NCBI GenBank assembly: GCA_004292855.1
Contig: RDXN01000038.1
Location: 1 to 64,000, forward strand
Reading direction: 5' to 3'
Length of the DNA stretch: 64,000 nt
From: Cytophagales bacterium
Lineage (GTDB): Bacteria; Bacteroidota; Bacteroidia; Cytophagales; Spirosomataceae
The translations under genes were made by a program, and so were the position numbers. Shown piece after piece: positions 54,170 to 63,549 of the stretch (position 1 is its first letter; the number at the start of each line of letters is the position of its first letter). The notes under the pieces were generated by a model. It was given only the letters and a program-made list of their open reading frames with translations, was not told the DNA's origin and did no database searches.

Positions 54170-54898
54170 ATGGCTGATCGCCTGAAAAACGTCCTCAAAT
54201 CCCTCCTCTCCTCAACGGGTCTGTTTGTAGGGCGTCAATTTGCCAATCGCGTAACAGGCTACGAACTCGCCCGCGACCTGAACCAGATTGTTAAACTTGA
54301 CAATCCGCTCTGCTTCGACGTGGGAGCCAATCGTGGGCAGACTATCGAGCTGCTACAGGACTGTTTCCGGCACCCAGTCATCCACGCGTTTGAACCAGCA
54401 TCGACCACCTACGCCGACCTACAGAAGCGTCAATTCGGGTCAAGTGTGCATCTGCATCCGATTGCATTTGGTGAGCGAGTGGAAGCCGCCGAGTTCCGCA
54501 ACTACAAACACTCCGAACTGAACTCGTTTCTGACCATGAACCGCGACCATACCGAAAATCTCTTCGCCGAAGAGGAACTGGTACAGGTCGAAACGGTACA
54601 GGTCGACACGCTCGACCGGTTCTGCGCGGAACACGGCATCGAACACATCGACCTGTTAAAGATTGACACCCAAGGTTTTGAACTGCCTGTTCTGCGTGGG
54701 GGCGAAAATCTTCTCCGTCAAAAGCGCGTAGGGGCCGTGCTGCTCGAACTGAACTTCTCGCTCTTGTACGAAGGTCAATCCGACTATCTCCAACTGATGA
54801 CCCTGCTCCGCGCCCACGGCCTGCGCCTGATTGATCTCTACGAAAAAGAACGCATTTCGGGCCGTGAGTTGTCGTGGGCTACGGCCTTATTCGCCTAA
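54170..54898 (+). CDS. FkbM-family methyltransferase
   Basis: A 242-residue SAM-dependent methyltransferase. Motif I is CFDVGANRGQTIELL; further blocks are IHAFEPASTTYADL and IDLLKIDTQGFELPVLRGGE. FkbM enzymes methylate sugars or small molecules; no glycosyltransferases lie nearby to suggest the substrate. Start at the ATG at 54170; the last 12 bases overlap the opposite pepF gene. Confidence 0.88.
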   Translation: MADRLKNVLKSLLSSTGLFVGRQFANRVTGYELARDLNQIVKLDNPLCFDVGANRGQTIELLQDCFRHPVIHAFEPASTTYADLQKRQFGSSVHLHPIAFGERVEAAEFRNYKHSELNSFLTMNRDHTENLFAEEELVQVETVQVDTLDRFCAEHGIEHIDLLKIDTQGFELPVLRGGENLLRQKRVGAVLLELNFSLLYEGQSDYLQLMTLLRAHGLRLIDLYEKERISGRELSWATALFA

Positions 54899-56665
54899 CT
54901 TCTCAATCTCCTCCGACACAAACGCCATCAACTCTCGGATGTACTCTTTCGAGAAATCGAACGGGACATTAGCGGCTGCATAAATTTCGGGGATCGTGGC
55001 TTGGTAGCCCAAGCTCAGCGCGTTGCGATAGCCCTGCAAACCGGCTTCGGGGTCCTGCCGGTAGTTGCGCCACACGCCAATGGCCCCCAGTTGCGCAATG
55101 CCGTATTCGATATAATAGAAGGGTACGTCGAACAGGTGCAGTTGTCGTTGCCAGATGTTCGCCTTGAAATGCTCAAAGCCACTCCAGTCGGTCGCGGTAT
55201 CCGAAAACTCCTCGTAAATCCGAAGCCAGTTTTGAGTGCGCTCGGCATCAGTGTGTTGCGGGTTTTCATACACCCAGTGCTGGAATTTGTCGATGGTGGC
55301 GATCCAGGGGAGCGTTTCGATGATCGATTCGAGGTGCTGGAGCCGCGCCCGGCGCAGGTCGTCGGGGTTGGGGAAGAACACGTCCCAATGGTCCATCGAG
55401 AGCAGTTCCATTGCCATTGAAGCCAGTTCGGCCACTTCCATCGGCGGGTTGCGGAAGGCTTTCAGGGGCAGGTCGCGGGTCAGGAACGAGTGGATCGCGT
55501 GACCTCCCTCGTGGACCATTGTGACCAGGTCGCGCAGGCTCGACGTGGCGTTCATGAAAATAAACGGCACCCCGATTTCCTCAAGCGGATAGTTGTATCC
55601 CCCCGGCGACTTGCCCTTCCGCGACTCCAGATCAAGGTGGTGCATGGCCCGCATGGTCCTCAGAAACCCGCCCAACTGCCCACTAGTATCCAGATTGTCA
55701 AAGCACTGTACTGTTTTTTCGAGCAGTTCTTCGCCGTTGGCAAACGGTTCGAGCGGGGGGCGACCCTGCACATCAACCTTGGTGTCCCACGGGCGCAACG
55801 GGTCGACGCCCAGCGCGGCCTTGCGCGAAACGGCGAGCTGGTTTAGCAACGGGACCACAGCCTCGGCCACCGAGTTGTGGAAATTAAAACAGTCGGCGGG
55901 GGTATAGTCGAAACGGCCCAGGGCGGCAAACGAATAGTCGCGAAAATTGGCGAATCCGGCGTTTTGGGCCACCTGATGCCGCAGCCGCACAAGGTCGGTG
56001 AGGAGGTTGCTAATTTTCTCATGGTCGGCGTATCGACGCTCCCAGATGGCCCGCCAGGCTTGTTCGCGCACGGCCCGGTTGGTGTTGTAAAGCCGGTCGG
56101 AGGCTTTCGGGAGGGTTATCTCTTCGGGTTGGCCCTCGTCGTTGGGCAGGGTTACGTTCATCGCCCCGATGGTGGCCCCATATTCGCGTTCGCGGGTTTG
56201 GAGTTCGGTTTGCAGCGGAATATTCTCTTCCCGGAAAATCTCGATAGCGGTTTTCATCCCCCGCAGCATAATCGCGTATTTCGGTTCGGAGCGGTCCGAC
56301 GGGTCGCGGTCCGACGGGTCGGTCAGCTCATCCACGAACGGACTCTCGACGGTACGTTTGTCCAGTTCGTTGCCGTAGGTGAGCAGGTGCGGCTGAATTT
56401 CCTCCACGAAATAATTGAACCGCTCGGTGAGGCCGGGGTCGGCGGTGTCGCAGGTCATGCGGATATACCGCCAGGCAAAATCTTCCGACAGAAACGATTC
56501 AAGCTCCGAACGGTCGTGCAGCCATTGCCGGAAGGCGGTGGCATCGGGTAGGGGGCGATGAAGCAAGTCGTCGAACAGGGGCTTTACGTCGTCCCAGGTT
56601 TTGAGGTCCATTTCCTCGCCAATAAAAGGCCGCGCCGGGCGGCTCAGGGTTAATTCTGTAGTCAT
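54887..56665 (-). CDS. pepF: M3-family oligoendopeptidase F
   Basis: A 592-residue cytosolic zinc peptidase cleaving short peptides. The HExxH motif is in VTMVHEGGHAIHSFL, with the third ligand region in PMEVAELASMAMELL. No signal peptide. Size and the LGYQATIPEIYAAANVPFDFS end fit the family. Confidence 0.93.
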   Translation of the reverse strand: MTTELTLSRPARPFIGEEMDLKTWDDVKPLFDDLLHRPLPDATAFRQWLHDRSELESFLSEDFAWRYIRMTCDTADPGLTERFNYFVEEIQPHLLTYGNELDKRTVESPFVDELTDPSDRDPSDRSEPKYAIMLRGMKTAIEIFREENIPLQTELQTREREYGATIGAMNVTLPNDEGQPEEITLPKASDRLYNTNRAVREQAWRAIWERRYADHEKISNLLTDLVRLRHQVAQNAGFANFRDYSFAALGRFDYTPADCFNFHNSVAEAVVPLLNQLAVSRKAALGVDPLRPWDTKVDVQGRPPLEPFANGEELLEKTVQCFDNLDTSGQLGGFLRTMRAMHHLDLESRKGKSPGGYNYPLEEIGVPFIFMNATSSLRDLVTMVHEGGHAIHSFLTRDLPLKAFRNPPMEVAELASMAMELLSMDHWDVFFPNPDDLRRARLQHLESIIETLPWIATIDKFQHWVYENPQHTDAERTQNWLRIYEEFSDTATDWSGFEHFKANIWQRQLHLFDVPFYYIEYGIAQLGAIGVWRNYRQDPEAGLQGYRNALSLGYQATIPEIYAAANVPFDFSKEYIRELMAFVSEEIEKLGE

Positions 56666-56735
56666 GTCGGTTATAATAGGAACACGGATTGAACAGATCG
56701 AACGGGTTAAAACGGATTTCTTTTTGTCAGCCTGA

Positions 56736-56826
56736 TTTTGTCATCCCGAGGTACGAGGGATCTACTTCTGATACACTCAAGTTGAGTACAACTAAGCTAG
56801 ATCCCTCGTACCTCGGGATGACAAAA
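56736..56826. repeat. 28-base perfect inverted repeat between pepF and blaI
   Basis: Perfect arms at 56736-56763 and 56799-56826 with a 35-base loop. The arms carry GTCATCCCGAGGTACGAG, a dispersed-repeat type of sequence rather than a heptamer series. Inside the loop is a smaller palindrome (ACTCAAGTTGAGT). Eight A follow, so on the minus strand the hairpin is preceded by a T-run. Confidence 0.93.
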
Positions 56827-56893
56827 AAAACGTGTCACCCGTGTTCCTATCCACAACACGTTGTCCCAAAAAAAAGATTTCTTCCCTAAACAC

Positions 56894-56924
56894 TTGACAT
56901 TACGAAATCTTTCGTACATGTTTG
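56894..56924 (+). promoter_or_regulatory. Promoter of the blaI-blaR1-like operon
   Basis: TTG (56894-56896, within TTGACA), 20 bases, then CATGTTTG (56917-56924), one mismatch from TAnnTTTG. Operator 1 fills the spacer and operator 2 covers the start point. Confidence 0.5.
56901..56916. promoter_or_regulatory. BlaI-type operator 1
   Basis: TACGAAATCTTTCGTA, a palindrome with 7-base half-sites TACGAAA. It lies exactly between the -33 and -7 boxes, so a bound repressor would block RNA polymerase. Its centre is 25 bases from operator 2. Confidence 0.75.
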
Positions 56925-56942
56925 CTACGAAATTATTCGTAG
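56925..56942. promoter_or_regulatory. BlaI-type operator 2
   Basis: CTACGAAATTATTCGTAG, half-site CTACGAA with a 4-base centre, 8 bases before the blaI ATG. It shares the TACGAA half-site with operator 1. Confidence 0.75.
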
Positions 56943-56949
56943 ATGAACT

Positions 56950-57336
56950 ATGAAACCAACAGATGCTGAACTGGAAGTGCTGCACGTGCTGTGGACCAAT
57001 GGCCCACAAACGGTGCGACAGGTGAACGATGAATTGAACAGGCAACGGGAAGTGGGGTACACCACGACGCTCAAAATCATGCAGATTATGCAGGACAAGG
57101 GCCTATTGACACGTACGGAGGAAGGGAAGTCGCACATTTACACGGCGGCCTTAGGCGAGCAGGAAGCCCAACAAACGCTGGTCGACCGGTTTTTAGAGAC
57201 GGCCTTTCGGGGGTCGGCTTCGCAACTGGTGATGCAGGTGTTGGGGCGGCACAAAACGAGTGCTGATGAACTGGACGAGATCAAAAAATTGCTAAACAAC
57301 CGTTTCAACGAACCAACCGACCATGACCGCAACTAA
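56950..57336 (+). CDS. BlaI/MecI-family transcriptional repressor
   Basis: A 128-residue winged-helix repressor: MKPTDAELEVLHVLWTNGPQTVRQVNDEL and GYTTTLKIMQIMQDKGLL form the DNA-binding part. The C-terminal helices (DELDEIKKLLNNRF) dimerise. In this family the partner M56 protease cleaves the repressor in response to a signal. Two matching operators lie upstream, implying autorepression. The stop overlaps the next gene by 14 bases. Confidence 0.92.
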   Translation: MKPTDAELEVLHVLWTNGPQTVRQVNDELNRQREVGYTTTLKIMQIMQDKGLLTRTEEGKSHIYTAALGEQEAQQTLVDRFLETAFRGSASQLVMQVLGRHKTSADELDEIKKLLNNRFNEPTDHDRN

Positions 57337-59950
57337 CCTTCTCTTATCGTCGTTGGCCGAGGCTCTCGGCTGGACGCTTATCCACGCCCTCTGGCAGGGT
57401 TTTCTGATTGTATTGACGGTGGCATTACTCATGCACCTGACCCGCGAAAGCCGATCTGCGGTCCGCTACCAGATTGGTGTCGTTGGATTGTTAGCCCAAG
57501 TGCTGGCTTCGGCCGTTACGTTTGGTATGATTTACGAACCCCACGCACTACCCGTGTCGGGAGCTTTTTCTCCCTACGTGTTCAATGCGGTTGTGGTAGC
57601 AACGGCCAACGAGTCGTGGATGGCAAACACACAGGCGTTTCTGAACGCGCATTTGGCCGAGGTCGTCTGGGCCTGGATGGTGGGCGTGGGCGTGTTTGGC
57701 GTACGGCTTGTGGGCGGCTGGGTCTATGTGCAGCGGCTCCGCCAAACGGCCACAATGCCCGTGCCAGCAGCCCTGACCCAAGCAGCCGAACGTATTGCCC
57801 GTGATCTGAACGTGTCGGCACATTTGCGGCTTTCGGCGCGAGTGTCGGGGCCGATGGTCGTGGGTGTGCTGAAACCCGTGGTGCTGTGGCCGGTGGGTTT
57901 GCTGGCGGGCCTGAGCGCGACCGACGTGGAGGCTATTTTGGCCCACGAACTGGCCCACGTCCGACGGCACGACTATGCCCTGAATGTCCTCCAGTCCGTC
58001 GTGGAAGTGCTGTATTTCTTTCATCCGGCCCTGTGGTGGCTCTCGGCGCGGGTCCGTGAGGAGCGCGAACATTGCTGCGACGACGTGGCTGTGTCTGTTG
58101 TGGGCGACGCCCGCGTGTTGGCTCGTGCGCTGGCTCGCGTAGAGGAGTGGCAACGCCAAACCGAAACCACACCAGTTCTGGCGATGGCCTTTGCGGGCAA
58201 GCGGCAATTGCTGCTGCACCGGGTCCGGCGGATGCTGGGCGTACAAACCCGCCCGCTCGTATCGAACGGCAGTTTGGCCGGTCTGACACTGGCTACCTTG
58301 CTGCTCCTGAGTGTGTCGGTGTATGCGGTGGGGCGGAGTGAAGATAAACTGGAGAAGCCCGTACGTAAGCTCTTACTTGAAGACAAACAACTATGGGTGT
58401 TTAAGTCAGACAAGACTTGCCGGTTTGGACTCGAACACGGAAAGCGACTGAGTTATGTGGTTTGGCAGGGTAAACAATTGCCGAGTGCTCGTGTCGCCCA
58501 ATTGCGGACCTATTTGGAGCAAGTAGAAAACGGAACGCTTGCAATAAGTGCGGTCCCGGCCGTTGATCGGGTGATTCTGGAGAAAATCGTCACCCAAAAG
58601 ACAAATGCTCAGAAAGGATTTGAAGCGTTGGGCACTGGCGTGAAGGCTTTGGTGAATGGGCTGGATGGATTGGGAGAGGGCTTAAAGAATGTGTCTTTTG
58701 AGGAAATAAAATTCAGACTGGATACCACAAAGCATGTTAAGGGGCAGGTTATCGACTCAGTTAAGGTCAATAACGAATGGGTCAAAATATCAGATTATTA
58801 CAGAATTTATGATGTCTCGATGCCCAAACGCGATACCTCGCGCCTAAAATCAGCGCAACGGGAACTCGAAGCCCTGACGAAAAAGATGCAGGAGGTTATG
58901 GCCGAACGCCAGCCGCTCATTGACCGGCTAAGTAAGGAAATGGCGGAGTTAAGCCTGAAAAATGGGGATTGGCTCAAAATGAATAAAGATTTTGAGAGGC
59001 AAGCCGAAGCGATGGCAAAGCAACAAACGGCTCTAGCGCGGCAACAGACCCAAATGGCTCAGCAACAAAATGAGCTAGCCCGCAAGCTGGCCCCGCTGGA
59101 TGCAGAACTGGCAAAACTCTCGCGAATGGAAACGGCGCAAGGGAAAGCCCTGATGCGGCAGAAAGAGCTGCAACGCCAGCGTTACGAGAAGGAGATGGAC
59201 CGGCTTGGCGACGAGATGGGCAAACTCGGCTCGCAAATGGGCGATATGGGTAAGGAGTTAGAACCCCTCCAATCTAAACTAGAGCCTTACCACGACCGCA
59301 TGGGTCAGTTGGCCGACTCGATTAGCAAGCTGGTTGAACCTACCTACGAGATTTCGGCCAAGATCAGTGAGCTATCGAGCCAAATCTCGGAGGAGGCTTA
59401 TAAAGAGGTTGAGAAATCTATGCGGATAGCTGAAGAAGCCATGCGAGGAGTGGGATACATAGGCCACCCTGGCCGCGCCCCCCGCGCTTATGTTCCGCGT
59501 GTGCCACGTGCCCCGCGCTACCCCCGCGCCCCTCGTGCGGCTTACCCGTCGCGTTCGGTCCCCCGCCTTGCTCCCCCGCCCCCCCCGGAACCCGCGCAGG
59601 CTCCAGTGCCCCGTTTTGCTCCGGCCCCTCGCCCGGTTCCGGCCCCTCCAGAGCCACCCCGTGCTGTATCGCCCAAGCGTGGCACAGGTAAAATCGCACC
59701 CGCCCCGGCCCCGGCCAAAGCTCCCAAAGTGGGCGATGCGAAGGTGAAAATTGAAGGTTCTGCGGAAGGATTTGATGCAATGACGGAACTGAGCGAATTA
59801 GATAAAGAAGTCGTGACCACTACTAAAGCTCAGGTAGCAGAGTTGGCTGAATTGATGAAAAATAACCCTGAGATCAAGTCTACAACGTTCGAGGTGAAGG
59901 GTGGGGATAAGCTGAAAAATGTGAAGGTGAGTATCGTAAAGCACGATTAA
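57323..59950 (+). CDS. BlaR1-like M56 membrane peptidase with long coiled-coil sensor region
   Basis: An 875-residue protein. Residues 1-340 are the M56 part: four or so membrane segments and the zinc site HELAHVRRHDY (His208-His212) with EREHCCDD (about 247-254). Beyond the last membrane segment (about 320) the protein has no penicillin-binding domain. Instead it carries an uncharacterised region, a long Gln/Met/Leu coiled coil (about 515-700: QQTALARQQTQMAQQQ, MGKLGSQMGDMG), a Pro/Ala/Arg-rich stretch (about 715-800) and a short folded end (ITSTTFEV-like KSTTFEVKGGDKLKNVKVSIV). It probably senses something other than beta-lactams in the periplasm. Confidence 0.88.
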   Translation: MTATNLLLSSLAEALGWTLIHALWQGFLIVLTVALLMHLTRESRSAVRYQIGVVGLLAQVLASAVTFGMIYEPHALPVSGAFSPYVFNAVVVATANESWMANTQAFLNAHLAEVVWAWMVGVGVFGVRLVGGWVYVQRLRQTATMPVPAALTQAAERIARDLNVSAHLRLSARVSGPMVVGVLKPVVLWPVGLLAGLSATDVEAILAHELAHVRRHDYALNVLQSVVEVLYFFHPALWWLSARVREEREHCCDDVAVSVVGDARVLARALARVEEWQRQTETTPVLAMAFAGKRQLLLHRVRRMLGVQTRPLVSNGSLAGLTLATLLLLSVSVYAVGRSEDKLEKPVRKLLLEDKQLWVFKSDKTCRFGLEHGKRLSYVVWQGKQLPSARVAQLRTYLEQVENGTLAISAVPAVDRVILEKIVTQKTNAQKGFEALGTGVKALVNGLDGLGEGLKNVSFEEIKFRLDTTKHVKGQVIDSVKVNNEWVKISDYYRIYDVSMPKRDTSRLKSAQRELEALTKKMQEVMAERQPLIDRLSKEMAELSLKNGDWLKMNKDFERQAEAMAKQQTALARQQTQMAQQQNELARKLAPLDAELAKLSRMETAQGKALMRQKELQRQRYEKEMDRLGDEMGKLGSQMGDMGKELEPLQSKLEPYHDRMGQLADSISKLVEPTYEISAKISELSSQISEEAYKEVEKSMRIAEEAMRGVGYIGHPGRAPRAYVPRVPRAPRYPRAPRAAYPSRSVPRLAPPPPPEPAQAPVPRFAPAPRPVPAPPEPPRAVSPKRGTGKIAPAPAPAKAPKVGDAKVKIEGSAEGFDAMTELSELDKEVVTTTKAQVAELAELMKNNPEIKSTTFEVKGGDKLKNVKVSIVKHD

Positions 59951-59965
59951 TAGTTAACAAACACT

Positions 59966-60130
59966 AGCCCCATTGGGGCGACATGTCAATAGCCCATCCG
60001 TGTGGCGTTTCTTCAGTGAAGCCCCATCGGGGCGGCATGTGTAAGGGCAACCCCTAAACATGTCGCCCCGATGGGGCTTTTGCCGTCTTTGTACTCTTTC
60101 GTGCTATTGACATGCCGCCCTGATAGGGCT
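59966..60130. repeat. Nested four-copy GCCCC...GGGGC repeat
   Basis: Four copies of one element: A (59966-59992) and B (60020-60041) direct, C (60058-60078) and D (60104-60130) inverted. A pairs with D and B with C, giving a nested hairpin. Each copy has its own small palindrome (GCCCCAT, CGGGGC) followed by GACATGTCAATAG or a shortened form. It fills the gap between the blaR1-like gene and nuoH. Confidence 0.9.
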
Positions 60131-60158
60131 GTGAAAACTCGCATAGATAACGTATCCA

Positions 60159-61238
60159 CTACCCCAGCAACCGCCAAACGCCCGTTATCAGGAGCAGGAC
60201 CAGCGCGGCAGGGGTCAGTACTTTCCAGGCGAGAAACATCATTTGGTCGATGCGAACGCGGGGGAAAGTCCAGCGTACCCACATTTGGAGCAACACAGCG
60301 AGGAGGGCTTTGGAGAGGAGCCAGAAAGCCGCCGTGATGTTGCCCCAGGCCGTGCCGGGTTGGCCGCTTGTCCAGTCGGCCAGGCGCACGGGGCCGATGT
60401 TAGGTAGGGGCGTATTCCAACTCCCCCAGAACAGAATGACGCCCAGAATCGACACAAGCAGCATCATAGCGTACTCGGATAGGAACAGCAACGCAAACCT
60501 CATCCCCGAGTATTCCGTCGCGTAGCCCGCCACAATCTCGGATTCGCCTTCGGGCAGGTCGAAGGGGGCGCGGTTGGCTTCGGCGAGGGTGCAGATGAAA
60601 AAGATCACGTAGGCCACGAGCAGCAGCGGATGCCGGACCACGTTCCAGGCGAAAATGCCTCCCCAGCCCGTCACGTCGATGCCCAACCAGCGTTGGTTGA
60701 ACAGCCAGGTGGTTTCGTAGGTATAGATGCCCTGTTGGAAGCTGATCTCCTGTAGGTTAAGCGTCTGACAAAGCATCACCACGCACAACACGACCAAACC
60801 AAGCGGAATTTCGTACGAGATAATCTGCGCCACCGACCGCATAGCCCCCAATAGCGAATACTTATTGTTACTGCCCCATCCTGCCATCAAAATACCCACC
60901 ACATCGAACGAGATAATGGCGAGCAGATAAAACACCCCGACTGGCGTAGCCGACCCCTGCAAATCGGGCGTGAGCGGAATGACGGCGTAACCCGCGAAGA
61001 TCGACGCGAAAATCACCGCCGGGGCGATCAGAAACAGCTTCCGGTCGGCGGCAGTGGGAACGATGTCTTCTTTCTGGAGGAGTTTGAGCAGGTCGGCAAT
61101 CAGTTGCAGCAGTCCCCATTTACCCACCTCCATTGGTCCCAGCCGGTCCTGAATAAAGGCCGAGACCTTGCGTTCGAGGTACACCCCAACGACCACAAAG
61201 CCGGATGAAATAGCGAGAAAAATGGGGAGAGCTAACAC
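60159..61238 (-). CDS. nuoH: NADH-quinone oxidoreductase subunit H
   Basis: NuoH, 359 residues, is the membrane subunit of complex I at the quinone site. YLERKVSAFIQDRLGPMEVGKWGLLQLIADLLKLLQKEDI and RAPFDLPEGESEIVAGYATEYSGMRFALLFLSEYA are diagnostic. About eight membrane segments. The start is a GTG at 61238, 12 bases after an in-frame stop and inside the left part of an AACAG repeat; the N-terminus is several residues shorter than usual. No other nuo genes are present in the window. Confidence 0.92.
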   Translation of the reverse strand: MLALPIFLAISSGFVVVGVYLERKVSAFIQDRLGPMEVGKWGLLQLIADLLKLLQKEDIVPTAADRKLFLIAPAVIFASIFAGYAVIPLTPDLQGSATPVGVFYLLAIISFDVVGILMAGWGSNNKYSLLGAMRSVAQIISYEIPLGLVVLCVVMLCQTLNLQEISFQQGIYTYETTWLFNQRWLGIDVTGWGGIFAWNVVRHPLLLVAYVIFFICTLAEANRAPFDLPEGESEIVAGYATEYSGMRFALLFLSEYAMMLLVSILGVILFWGSWNTPLPNIGPVRLADWTSGQPGTAWGNITAAFWLLSKALLAVLLQMWVRWTFPRVRIDQMMFLAWKVLTPAALVLLLITGVWRLLG

Positions 61239-61313
61239 AGTGAACAGCTATCAGAGAACAGTGAACAACGAACAACGCCACTGTTAGTTGTTCGCTGATC
61301 ACTGTTCGTTGTC

Positions 61314-61316
<3 letters not shown>
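61237..61316. repeat. xxAACAG heptamer inverted repeat, third locus
   Basis: The left part (61237-61277) has TGAACAG, CTATCAG, AGAACAG, TGAACAA, CGAACAA. The right part has complementary words and reaches the asnS stop codon (61314-61316). It spans the whole gap between asnS and nuoH and includes the nuoH start codon. Confidence 0.82.
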
Positions 61317-62783
<1,467 letters not shown>

Positions 62784-62791
62784 AATGGGCG

Positions 62792-62799
62792 CAAAGATA
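62792..62799 (-). promoter_or_regulatory. Candidate -7 box of asnS
   Basis: On the minus strand TATCTTTG, an exact TAnnTTTG box, only 8 bases before the asnS ATG. The transcript would have a leader of a few bases at most. No -33 TTG is seen at the usual distance. Confidence 0.4.
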
Positions 62800-62873
62800 A
62801 AGGATAGGAACGCGGATTGAACGGATTGGGCGGATTAGCACGGATTTTTAAAAAGTTGATAAAAGCGAATTGG

Positions 62874-62881
62874 TAGCTTTG
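62874..62881 (+). promoter_or_regulatory. Candidate -7 box of the NarL-type regulator
   Basis: TAGCTTTG, an exact TAnnTTTG match, 21 bases before the regulator ATG. The -33 element is weak. Confidence 0.4.
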
Positions 62882-62902
62882 CCCACTCCTAAACGGTTTA
62901 CT

Positions 62903-63535
62903 ATGCCCCTCCTCCGTGTACTGCTTTTTGACGATAGCGATTCACTACGTATGGCCCTGAGCCTGCTCATTGGCGGCACGCCCGGTTTCGAGGTGGTTGG
63001 CGATTTCCCCCATGCCCAGAATGCAGTAGAGTACATTCGCGCTCTCGCGCCCGACGTGGTCTTGATGGACATCGACATGCCGGGGATTACGGGCGTGGAA
63101 GCCGTCGGCCAAATCCGAAAAGCCGGTTTATCGGTTCCGGTGCTAATTCTGACGGTTTTCGATGACGACGAGCGCGTGTTTACGGCCCTCCGCACGGGCG
63201 CGAGCGGCTACCTGCTCAAACACACGCCCCCCGCGCAACTCCTCGACGCCATCCGCGATGTTCATGAGGGCGGGGCACCCATGACCCCGGCCATCGCCCG
63301 CCGGGTCATCCAATGGCTCTCGCAACCGCCCACTTTGGCCGCCAACAACCTTGCCACCCTCACCGAACGCGAACGGCAAGTGCTGGAATTACTGGCCAAC
63401 GGCCTCTCGCACCGCGATATTGGCGAACGCTGCGGCATCGGTGTCGAAACAGTCCGCACCCACCTGAAACGGATTTATGAGAAGCTGCACGTGCATTCGG
63501 CTACGGAAGCGGTCGCGCGGTTTTATCGGCGTTGA
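62903..63535 (+). CDS. NarL/FixJ-family response regulator
   Basis: A 210-residue regulator. Receiver domain (1-120) with the acidic pair in LLFDDSDS, the phosphorylation Asp in VVLMDIDMPGITG and the Lys in YLLKHTPP. The LuxR-type helix-turn-helix (about 145-205) is LTERERQVLELLANGLSHRDIGERCGIGVETVRTHLKRIYEKLHV. No kinase gene adjoins it, so its partner is elsewhere. It converges on the RES gene. Confidence 0.92.
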   Translation: MPLLRVLLFDDSDSLRMALSLLIGGTPGFEVVGDFPHAQNAVEYIRALAPDVVLMDIDMPGITGVEAVGQIRKAGLSVPVLILTVFDDDERVFTALRTGASGYLLKHTPPAQLLDAIRDVHEGGAPMTPAIARRVIQWLSQPPTLAANNLATLTERERQVLELLANGLSHRDIGERCGIGVETVRTHLKRIYEKLHVHSATEAVARFYRR

Positions 63536-63549
63536 GGAATGATTGTGAT

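Noticed and set aside
55877-56551. Antisense open frame of 224 codons over pepF
   Set aside because: Shadow of a high-GC coding region; no domain, and pepF is certain.
56894-56899. TTGACA as a classical sigma70 -35 box before blaI
   Set aside because: No TATAAT follows at 17 bases; the TTG fits the phylum's -33 element better, with CATGTTTG at the right distance.
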